From positions 15,780 through 79,779 of the forward strand of contig LVAC01000001.1 of assembly GCA_001602955.1 (NCBI GenBank): a stretch of DNA of 64,000 bases. Direction: 5' to 3'. The notes below the pieces were generated by a model that did not search any database, was not told the origin of the DNA, and saw nothing but the letters and a program-made list of their open reading frames with translations. Positions 54,188 to 61,445 of the stretch are shown here, in pieces. Position 1 is the stretch's first letter. Every line of letters starts with the position of its first letter. This stretch comes from Sulfurospirillum sp001602955. Lineage in GTDB: Bacteria > Campylobacterota > Campylobacteria > Campylobacterales > Sulfurospirillaceae. The translations under genes were made by a program, and so were the position numbers.

Positions 54188-56564
54188 GATTTTCCTTTAA
54201 AGTTTTATGAGGATACGACGCGACGATCAAGGCTAGCGTTCCCGCAAGGCAGGCGTACACCCAAAGAGGTACGGGAACCGGATCGCCCGAAGCGTACGAA
54301 TGTTTGCCTGCCAAATAAAAATTGACGCCGAAATACGTCATCACGATCGCGCTAAATCCCAAAAGCGATAAAACGGCAAAGAGATACGGCGAGTAGAGCT
54401 TAGGAAGAAGCCTGACATGTAAGATGATCGTATAGACGATAATCGAAATATACGCCCACGTCTCTTTAGGGTCCCAACCCCAATACCGACCCCACGATTC
54501 GTTCGCCCAGACACCGCCTAAAAAGTTGCCGATGACCAAAAGGCTCAACCCGATAATCAAGGTAATTTCGTTGATCAGCGTGAGGTGTTTGATATGGCGA
54601 ACGATCGATTCGGAAGGCTGACATGTAAAGAGAATGAGCGTGAAAAAACCCAGCGCGCATCCCAAAGCCAAAAAGCCGTAACTAGCGGTAATAATCGACA
54701 CGTGAACGGAGAGCCAAAAGGATTTTAGCACCGGAACCAAGTTCGTAATTTCCGGGTCGATGTGCCCCAAATGCGCCGTAAACATAAAAATCGCCGCCAT
54801 CATCACCGATCCGGCAAGCGCGAACATAAAGCGGCGCAAAAAGAGCATGCAAAACAGCAGACACGACCACGCGATGTAAACGATGGATTCGTACGTATCG
54901 CTAAAGGGCGCGTGCGCACTGACGTACCAGCGCAACGCCAAGCCGAGCGTATGCAAGACAAAGAGCGCGACAACGACGCCAAAAAGCACGCGATCAAACC
55001 GACATGTAAAGAATTTCGGCGCAAAAACGCGCCCGAACGCAACGCATAACAACAAACATCCCACCGCCATATACGCAAGCGTTAAACGCTCGAAGAGCAT
55101 CAGTTTATTGTAAAAAATTTCCACGTTGATGTGCGTCTTTGAGGGCATGACGTCCGCGCCGTATCGGTTTTGAAACCGCGTAAACGTGTCGACATGTAAA
55201 AGAGCTTTGTCGTAATCGCGCGCAAACAACGCTTCGATAAAGGCGGTCGAACTCTCCTGTAAAGCTTGTGATTCTTCGACGTTAATTTGCGTAAACATCG
55301 ACTCAAAAGCAACCCACGTACGGTGTGCGTCGTTTGGAAGCGGGAAAATCTTAAACAAAACGCCTTGGTAAAGCATAAAAGCGATGCTCAAACGCTCGTC
55401 CGTTTTAATCAAATCGTTCTCGTAAGCGCCTCGATGCGAAGGTTTCATCTCCAACGCTTTTTGAAGTTCGGTTTCGAGTTTATAGCGGTATCCGTCAAAA
55501 AAATCGTCAAAAGACGCCAGTTTTTGATCGCTCGCAATCCCGATCAATGCGCGAAGTTTAGGCGTTTTTGTTTGAATCATCGCCTGTTTTTTCCATAAAC
55601 TCGGATGCGAGAGCATGCCTAATGAAATTTGCGTCGGGCTCATACCCTCAAGCGTACTTTTACCGCTCAGTTTGTAGAGCACTTCTTGCGCCAAAGTATC
55701 AAACGGTTTCATGCGCCCCATGCGCGACTGCACGACGACTTTCCCAAAAGCGTTCGCAACCTCAAGGCTCTTTTCGCGATGCTCGTTCAAATAGTTTTGC
55801 ACGTAGTCGCTTTGCGAAAAAAGCGGTATTTGAGTGCTTATGAGCAGCAAAACGAGGCTTAACATACTTTTTTGGGCTTGCGCGATGAGGATTCTAAAAC
55901 GCGATTTGGGATCGAACAGATTTAAAATCAAACCCAAAAACAACAAAGCGTATCCGACGTACGTCACTTCCGTGCCGGGGTCTTTGGTCACCGAAAGGAT
56001 CGTTCCTTTTTCGTCGGGATCGTAAAAAGTTTGAAAAAATTTGTAGCCTTTATAGACCAACGTGCGGTTCATCGCAATCGTATCGTCGAAACGTCGATCG
56101 CCGTCGATCACCGTGACATTGCTCTCATACGACGAAGGTGCAGAGCTTCCGTAGTAACGTTCCAAAACGAAATCGTTGAGTTTTAAAGCAAAGGGCAGTT
56201 TGATGATGTCGCTTTTTTCATTCGAGACGATAAAATCGACCGTGGCGTTTTCACGAATTTTCATCACCCCTTCGACGCCGAAATAGCGCGTCAATCCCGC
56301 ACCGAGGAGAATCACGATCAACGCAACGTGAAAGAGAAATTTGGCACGATGCACAAGGTACATTCGCGTACGCGCTAAGACCGACGCGAGGTTTAAACAC
56401 ACCGCGGCAAGCAACGCTTCGTACCACCACGTATTGTAGACGTACATGCGTGCGCTTGCCGTACCGAAATCGTTTTCGATAAACGTCGCCGCCGCCGCTC
56501 CCAACGCAAGAAAGCTTAAAAGAAAAAGCATGGTTTTGTACGAGCATAATATCTTCATCAACAC
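54171..56564 (-). CDS. nrfI: NrfI, CcsBA-type cytochrome c haem lyase for the CxxCK haem
   Basis: A 797-residue membrane protein. The first third is ResB/CcsB-like (four helices and a large periplasmic segment, with the conserved Tyr/Lys-rich stretch YKGYKFFQTFYDPDE). The C-terminal third is CcsA-like with the WWD motif WGRYWGWDPKETW and His residues for haem handling. In Wolinella NrfI attaches the active-site haem of NrfA to the CxxCK motif. GTG at 56564, seven bases after AAAGG, is the likely start; ATG at 56558 is the alternative. It is separated from nrfA by a terminator-like hairpin. Confidence 0.92.
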   Translation of the reverse strand: MLMKILCSYKTMLFLLSFLALGAAAATFIENDFGTASARMYVYNTWWYEALLAAVCLNLASVLARTRMYLVHRAKFLFHVALIVILLGAGLTRYFGVEGVMKIRENATVDFIVSNEKSDIIKLPFALKLNDFVLERYYGSSAPSSYESNVTVIDGDRRFDDTIAMNRTLVYKGYKFFQTFYDPDEKGTILSVTKDPGTEVTYVGYALLFLGLILNLFDPKSRFRILIAQAQKSMLSLVLLLISTQIPLFSQSDYVQNYLNEHREKSLEVANAFGKVVVQSRMGRMKPFDTLAQEVLYKLSGKSTLEGMSPTQISLGMLSHPSLWKKQAMIQTKTPKLRALIGIASDQKLASFDDFFDGYRYKLETELQKALEMKPSHRGAYENDLIKTDERLSIAFMLYQGVLFKIFPLPNDAHRTWVAFESMFTQINVEESQALQESSTAFIEALFARDYDKALLHVDTFTRFQNRYGADVMPSKTHINVEIFYNKLMLFERLTLAYMAVGCLLLCVAFGRVFAPKFFTCRFDRVLFGVVVALFVLHTLGLALRWYVSAHAPFSDTYESIVYIAWSCLLFCMLFLRRFMFALAGSVMMAAIFMFTAHLGHIDPEITNLVPVLKSFWLSVHVSIITASYGFLALGCALGFFTLILFTCQPSESIVRHIKHLTLINEITLIIGLSLLVIGNFLGGVWANESWGRYWGWDPKETWAYISIIVYTIILHVRLLPKLYSPYLFAVLSLLGFSAIVMTYFGVNFYLAGKHSYASGDPVPVPLWVYACLAGTLALIVASYPHKTLKENHETTV

Positions 56565-56628
56565 GGATTTGCCTTTATGGGATACGAAAATAGCTTCGAC
56601 GTAAGCGGCTTTAGTATAACATAAAAGA

Positions 56629-56648
56629 CGAAGGGGAAGACCCCTTCG
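56629..56648 (-). terminator. Terminator-like hairpin between nrfA and nrfI
   Basis: CGAAGGGG-TCTT-CCCCTTCG is followed by TCTTTTA on the minus strand. It begins ten bases after nrfA. As nrfIJ lie downstream in the same direction, it probably limits read-through so that NrfA is made in large excess over the haem lyase. Confidence 0.85.
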
Positions 56649-56657
56649 CTTAGTAGA

Positions 56658-58205
56658 TTACTTCTTATTCCACGAAGATTTACCGTTATCGATCGTATCG
56701 ACATCTTTGTAAAGCTCAGGGTTGGCTCTACCTTTGGCTTTCGCCTCTTTTTTCCACTCTTGTTCCAACGTTTGTTTGAACTTCATTTTTTCGGCTGAAA
56801 GTGCCGCCATGTCGACTTTTGCTAAAGATTGCGCTTTGGCTTTGGTATCGAAATCCGGAGCGATATAGTCCATCACGCCGTGTTTAGCAAGTACGCCGAC
56901 CAATTTGATGCGCGCTTTTTGAGCATCGTCGCTACCTGCGGCAAGTAAACGTAAGGTCTCTTCGGGAGCATGGAAGAAGTTTCCGTGACCCTGGATCGCC
57001 ATATCGACTTTAAATTGACCGTGGCGAATGAGTTTACGAATCTCTTTAAGCTCGTCGTCATTAGCACCCGCTTCGATCGCTTTTGCCGTTTCAAGGTGTG
57101 CTTTTGCCAAGTTGTCCAATGCGACTTTATTGAGGAACTCTTTACGCTCGTATTTTTGATGAACGATGCCTTTAAGTTTCTCTTCGCTCTCTCTGTGGCA
57201 GTTCATACATGTACGATCCATCGCTTTAAGCGGGTTCATCAAGACTTGGTGATCGGAGTATTTAACCGCACCTTCTTGCGTATAAGGCATATGACAGTCT
57301 GCACATGAAACGCCTTTTTGTCCGTGAATTCCGGTTTTCCAGAACTCGTAATCGGGGTGTTGCGCTTTGAGCATCGGTGTTTTAGAAAGGCTATTCGTCC
57401 AGTCGGAGAAGCCGATTTTGTCGTAGTATTCGATCATCCCTTCAACGCCGGCATTTCCCTCTTTACCGATACCGTTATGCCATGGATAAGTCACGACCAT
57501 CGCCGTTTTTGCTTCACCTTTAGCATCTTTCCAATCTGTTTTTTGGAAGTAATACTCTACGTGGCATTGCGCACAGACTAAAGAGCGTTTTTCTTGGTGG
57601 GTGGACTCTTCAAACGTTTTCAAACCTGCCGCTTGTAAACCTCGGTTGAGTTGAGGAACGCTGGCGCGAAGCTGTGCGGTTTTGTCGTCGTGGCAGTTGC
57701 TACAACCGATGGAGTTAACCACTTGAGAACCGTATTTGGCCCATTTACCCGTAAAATATTCCAATTCGCCGTCTTCTTCGATCAAACGAGGAACGTCCGG
57801 AGATTTACATGTCCAACAAGCCGTCGGAAGCGGTCCCGTTTTAGCATCGACGGGAGCTCCCGTACGAAGACTGTTAACGTTATCTTGTACCGCATAGTAG
57901 TGTCCGCGAGGAGAGTTGTAATCTTTTGAAAATGCATAACCCGCCCAAATAACGCCAAGGGCCGGATCTTTTTCCAACATGTCGGTAAACGTGTCGTATT
58001 CTTTGGTTTTTTTCCAAGAGTCAAACTGACGTGGATAGTATTTTGCCCACTCTTCACTTTTTGCTTTTCCCTCGATGCCTGCTTCGCTTGGTGCTTTAGC
58101 AAGTTCGACTCTTTGCTTCTCTTTTTCGGTGATATTGCCAGCCAATAATGCCATTGCGCCGATAGCAACCAATGAGCCAACCAGTAATACTTTGAACTTA
58201 TTCAT
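56658..58205 (-). CDS. nrfA: NrfA, pentahaem cytochrome c nitrite reductase
   Basis: A 515-residue precursor with a signal peptide (LVGSLVAIGAMALLAG). The active-site haem motif is CWTCK, with Lys as proximal ligand; the four others are CSNCH, CAQCH, CADCH and CMNCH. Catalytic residues Arg, Tyr and His are in place (VEYYFQK, KTGIHGQKGV). It reduces nitrite to ammonium using six electrons from NrfH. It lies 14 bases downstream of nrfH and is followed by a terminator. Confidence 0.97.
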   Translation of the reverse strand: MNKFKVLLVGSLVAIGAMALLAGNITEKEKQRVELAKAPSEAGIEGKAKSEEWAKYYPRQFDSWKKTKEYDTFTDMLEKDPALGVIWAGYAFSKDYNSPRGHYYAVQDNVNSLRTGAPVDAKTGPLPTACWTCKSPDVPRLIEEDGELEYFTGKWAKYGSQVVNSIGCSNCHDDKTAQLRASVPQLNRGLQAAGLKTFEESTHQEKRSLVCAQCHVEYYFQKTDWKDAKGEAKTAMVVTYPWHNGIGKEGNAGVEGMIEYYDKIGFSDWTNSLSKTPMLKAQHPDYEFWKTGIHGQKGVSCADCHMPYTQEGAVKYSDHQVLMNPLKAMDRTCMNCHRESEEKLKGIVHQKYERKEFLNKVALDNLAKAHLETAKAIEAGANDDELKEIRKLIRHGQFKVDMAIQGHGNFFHAPEETLRLLAAGSDDAQKARIKLVGVLAKHGVMDYIAPDFDTKAKAQSLAKVDMAALSAEKMKFKQTLEQEWKKEAKAKGRANPELYKDVDTIDNGKSSWNKK

Positions 58206-58219
58206 TTTGTACCTTCCTT

Positions 58220-58753
58220 TTACTGTACTTCTTTAACACCCAAATTATTCGGTGTCGTGGTAAGACCTCTGACTTTGCCGTGCGGTACGCCTTTATGACA
58301 CTCCCAACAACGTCTGCCCGTTGCTACGCTTGGATCGTCATAATTGTGATTGGCATCGGCATTTTTAACCATTTGTGAGGTTAAACTCGCATGACACGAA
58401 ATACAATTCTCCTGAACTCTCTTCGCACCGTCGTCACTGATCTTGATCGCATTTTTGTACGTATTGAACGTAAACGCTACGCTATGGTTATACCCGTCAC
58501 GTGCTTTGGCGATATACTTATTCACGATGTTGTCGTGCGGTAAGTGACAATCGATACATCCGGCCCTCCCAGCATGTGAACTGTGTTGCCATGTCGCGTA
58601 TTGCGTGTTCATGACGTGACAGTTGATACAGGCTTTGGGATCGCAGGAGAGATACGACAACGCTTTAGACGCATGTACCATATAGGCAAAAAAGCCGATG
58701 GCGACGACGAAAGCTAAAAGTGCCGCGTACTTTAGGAAATTACTCTTTTTCAC
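58220..58753 (-). CDS. nrfH: NrfH, NapC/NirT-family tetrahaem quinol dehydrogenase
   Basis: A 177-residue protein with one N-terminal membrane helix and four haem motifs: CINCH, CIDCH, CISCH and CWECH. The family's Met/Lys and His ligands are in PKACINCHVMNTQYATWQHS. It oxidises menaquinol and passes electrons to NrfA in a membrane-bound complex. It is the first gene of nrfHAIJ, behind an AGGAGG ribosome site. Confidence 0.95.
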   Translation of the reverse strand: MKKSNFLKYAALLAFVVAIGFFAYMVHASKALSYLSCDPKACINCHVMNTQYATWQHSSHAGRAGCIDCHLPHDNIVNKYIAKARDGYNHSVAFTFNTYKNAIKISDDGAKRVQENCISCHASLTSQMVKNADANHNYDDPSVATGRRCWECHKGVPHGKVRGLTTTPNNLGVKEVQ

Positions 58754-58774
58754 ATTTCCTCCTTTGATATTCTG

Positions 58775-58802
58775 TGTTGCTTTGTTTACATGTAAAGCAA
58801 CA
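58775..58802 (-). promoter_or_regulatory. Hairpin in the nrfH leader
   Basis: TGTTGCTTT and AAAGCAACA pair around a loop that contains ACATGT, about 20 bases upstream of the ribosome site. A similar ACATGT palindrome occupies the same place in front of the first porin. It may stabilise the mRNA or act in control of translation. Confidence 0.5.
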
Positions 58803-58914
58803 ACGCCTTATTCGACCCAAATACAAGAGCTAACGCTTTCTTGTATCCAAAGACTTACAACCTCCTATTATTAATTTATTATTAAACAAACAATATAGTA
58901 AAAGTTATGGGGGT

Positions 58915-58956
58915 ATTGTATAAAGAAAGCCCCTAAAAAACCTTGACCTATGTCAA
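58915..58956 (-). promoter_or_regulatory. nrfH promoter with Crp/Fnr-type site
   Basis: On the minus strand TTGAC-ATAG-GTCAA (58943-58956) is followed by TACAAT (58915-58920). The palindrome centre is about 41.5 bp from the predicted start site at 58908. The leader before nrfH would be about 155 nt. Confidence 0.8.
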
Positions 58957-58984
58957 GAAAATGCTACCGTACTATTGAAAAAAG

Positions 58985-59623
58985 TTATAGCATTTCTTGA
59001 AGTTTACCCCTGTTTATGATACGAAGATGTTGTTCATCATCAACCTCGATCAATCCCGAAGCTTTGAATTTAGAAAGCGTACGTGAGAGGGTTTCGGGAG
59101 TGAGGTTGAGAAGAGAAGCCACTTGGGTATTTTTCAGCGTTTTAAACAATTCTTCGTTTTCCAAAAGAAATTTGGCGACCTTCGCCTCGGCGGTCAAAAT
59201 GACCTCTTTTTGGATTACGTCGATCAAGATTTTATGCTTGGCGATCAGCGATTTGATGATTTCAAAGGAGATGTCGGGATTTTTGAAAAAATCTTTTTCC
59301 AATGCTTTGTAGTCGATGCGAAGCACTTCGCTATCGCTCATAAACTCCGCAGTCGCGGGATAAGGAATAGTTTCAAAATGCGCCAATTCCGCCACCAAAC
59401 CTCCGGGATAAAACTGATGCAAAAAGATCTGCTGACCTTTATGGTTAGTTTTATACACTTTAAGCGTACCTTGAAGCAACACGTGAAGGTATACGGGCTC
59501 GTCACCCTCGTAAAAAAGAATCTCTTTGGCACGATACTTTTTAACCGAAGAGATTTTTTTCAGTTTTTCAAGTTGGGTATCGCTCAGATGCGAAAAAATA
59601 GCAATGTCTCGAAGTCTATCCAT
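58985..59623 (-). CDS. Crp/Fnr-family transcription regulator (upstream of nrfH)
   Basis: A 212-residue regulator with a cyclic-nucleotide-binding-like barrel (EGDEPVYLHVLLQGTLKVYK) and a winged helix with recognition helix LTPETLSRTLSKFK. The Glu/Ser/Arg contacts are the same as in the other regulator at 52854-53519. It has no Cys at all, so no Fe-S cluster or thiol sensing. I chose ATG at 59623 behind AAGGA; the 17 upstream codons are discarded. It faces the nrf operon in the same direction. One of the two regulators is the likely activator of nap and nrf. Confidence 0.9.
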   Translation of the reverse strand: MDRLRDIAIFSHLSDTQLEKLKKISSVKKYRAKEILFYEGDEPVYLHVLLQGTLKVYKTNHKGQQIFLHQFYPGGLVAELAHFETIPYPATAEFMSDSEVLRIDYKALEKDFFKNPDISFEIIKSLIAKHKILIDVIQKEVILTAEAKVAKFLLENEELFKTLKNTQVASLLNLTPETLSRTLSKFKASGLIEVDDEQHLRIINRGKLQEML

Positions 59624-59670
59624 TAGTGCGTCCTTATAGTATGGAATCCTAATGGTAGCAAAAAAACGTA

Positions 59671-59697
59671 ACATGTAAGAATGAAATCCTTACATGT
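59671..59697 (-). terminator. Rho-independent terminator built from two ACATGTAAG copies
   Basis: ACATGTAAG and its reverse complement CTTACATGT form the stem, with a nine-base loop, followed by a run of seven Ts on the minus strand. It ends the operon of the NlpC/P60-like gene. Confidence 0.85.
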
Positions 59698-59707
59698 CAG
59701 TCAAAAA

Positions 59708-60439
59708 TCAATAAAGATACCCGATTTGTAAAAGCAACCTCGTGGAGTGTTCGCTCTCGCTCTCTACCTTTTCACCACCGATGATTTTTAACACACGCCC
59801 CATCGCAATAGAATGCCGAGCCTCTTGTTTTTCTTTACTCGACCAATAAAGCCCTACGGGGAAATTATTTTCATCCACTCGAAACCACATATCGCCGCTA
59901 CCGATTCCATCTTTGCCCGCAACTCTCGTATCTTTAGCATGTTGACCTTTTGATGCGTCGATTACGCGAATGCGATAAAGATATGCCTCTTCTTGAACGG
60001 GTGTTTCGGCAACAATCACGATATGCCCCGTATCTTTTTTGCGTAACATAGGATCATATTTCCATACGATTATATCGCCGCGTTTCAACTCAGTGACGGT
60101 TCGTACTGCCGTCCAATACGCATTGGGCATTGTTTCCAATGTTTTAAAATAGTCGTAAAAGTTTTGTGCCCTTGCATGGCTATGATGGACATCTTTGGGG
60201 ATCATGCCTAAGGCGATAGGTGCTCTTTTAGATAAAACATAACACACCAATGAAGAACAGTCCATACGGTAATAACCTCTTTTTTCGTCAATCACTGTTT
60301 TATGATCATAATGGCTCTCTTGATGCGTTTGCAATAAATAATTAGCCTCTTGAAAAACCTCATCCGAGCCTGTTCCGTAGCTACGCGTGATGCCCAAACA
60401 ACAAAGACAAAAAACCATTAAACTCGTGAATGCTTTCAT
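59708..60439 (-). CDS. NlpC/P60-like exported cysteine peptidase
   Basis: A 243-residue precursor with a signal peptide (MVFCLCCLGITRSYG) and an NlpC/P60-like core: MDCSSLVCYVL (catalytic Cys), RGDIIVWK, and GHIVIVAE (catalytic His). It could cleave or modify peptidoglycan stem peptides. Its start lies three bases after the Cache gene. Codon use here (more A/T in third position) differs by eye from the nrf genes. Confidence 0.75.
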   Translation of the reverse strand: MKAFTSLMVFCLCCLGITRSYGTGSDEVFQEANYLLQTHQESHYDHKTVIDEKRGYYRMDCSSLVCYVLSKRAPIALGMIPKDVHHSHARAQNFYDYFKTLETMPNAYWTAVRTVTELKRGDIIVWKYDPMLRKKDTGHIVIVAETPVQEEAYLYRIRVIDASKGQHAKDTRVAGKDGIGSGDMWFRVDENNFPVGLYWSSKEKQEARHSIAMGRVLKIIGGEKVESESEHSTRLLLQIGYLY

Positions 60440-60442
60440 AAG

Positions 60443-61375
60443 TTACCCGTGATTACTATATTTATGGGTCATTCGCACTAAGACCATAACCGTTAAGACT
60501 ATCATCAGTATTCCCATCGTCCAGTAGAGCTTTAACATATTATGATTAAAAGCATAGGCCTTCTCATTTTCAACCGATACGACAATGAACCAACCATTGT
60601 ATAATTCTCCAAATGTTATAAGCTCTTTTCTACCTTCAAATGCATAATTGTAAAAACCTTTTTTATAAGTCGCCATATGTTCATACATCTGTTTTAAAGC
60701 AGTATTTTGCTCTTGTAACGAAACATTAATCATCGATTTATCCGGATGAATAATAATTTTACCTTGAGCATTGACAAGAAAAGCATATCCTTCTTCCGTA
60801 TGAATCCCTTTAATCTTACGGTACAATTTATTAACATAAAACGATGCGGCTACAACACCTTGTTTTACTTGGTTCACATATACGGGAGTCATAATAGTGA
60901 CTGTCAATTGATTGCTGGCAAAGCCGACAAAAGGCTCTGAAACAACGACCGTCGTAGCCGCAAGTCCTTCTATGTACCACGATCTACTACGAGGATCATA
61001 CCAATCCCTGCTAAGTTCCTTACCCGTATCGTATATCATTCTACCGTCTTCTAAGCCGAAATAGACTTGAACGGCATTGATGGCTTTTTTAGAACGTGCT
61101 AAAATAGGAACGATTTCCTCTTTGTTAAAAGGTGCGTGCATTTCAAGCTCTTTTGCCGCATCTTGCACTTGACGCATACAAGGCTCCATCCATCCGTTGA
61201 TATCGGTTTGAAGCGATTTCATAATACTCATCTGTTTTGCGGTAATCTCTTTTTCCAAGTACGATTTCATTTTAAAATACGATACGCCGCCAAAAAGTAC
61301 TAAAAAAAAAGTGAGTAAAATGCCTGCGACAAAAGCGACGCGTTGATTAAATGTCCATAACATATAGTGCCTCAC
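60443..61375 (-). CDS. Double-Cache membrane sensor without output domain
   Basis: A 310-residue protein with one helix near residues 12-34, a large periplasmic dCache domain (SRDWYDPRSRSWYIEGLAAT and the later NAQGKIIIHPDKSMI), a second helix near 280-300, and only ten residues after it. The usual HAMP/MCP, kinase or cyclase domain is absent. The DWYDPRSRSWY motif is shared by Cache domains of chemoreceptors that bind amino acids or amines. It probably pairs with the kinase gene upstream (70 bp away, same strand). Confidence 0.82.
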   Translation of the reverse strand: MRHYMLWTFNQRVAFVAGILLTFFLVLFGGVSYFKMKSYLEKEITAKQMSIMKSLQTDINGWMEPCMRQVQDAAKELEMHAPFNKEEIVPILARSKKAINAVQVYFGLEDGRMIYDTGKELSRDWYDPRSRSWYIEGLAATTVVVSEPFVGFASNQLTVTIMTPVYVNQVKQGVVAASFYVNKLYRKIKGIHTEEGYAFLVNAQGKIIIHPDKSMINVSLQEQNTALKQMYEHMATYKKGFYNYAFEGRKELITFGELYNGWFIVVSVENEKAYAFNHNMLKLYWTMGILMIVLTVMVLVRMTHKYSNHG

Positions 61376-61445
61376 ATGTGAAAATTTAAGGATAACGCAA
61401 CATGATGACGATAGCTAAAAAAAGTTGCTTTAAAGTTGCTTGCGT

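Noticed and set aside
54762..55113. Long plus-strand open frames opposite nrfI and other genes
   Set aside because: They lie fully inside well-supported genes on the other strand, lack ribosome sites and have Arg/Lys/His-rich compositions typical of antisense frames.
57782..57835. Defective haem motif in nrfA (CWTCK instead of CxxCH)
   Set aside because: Lys-ligated haem is the normal active site of NrfA, and the dedicated lyase NrfI is encoded downstream.
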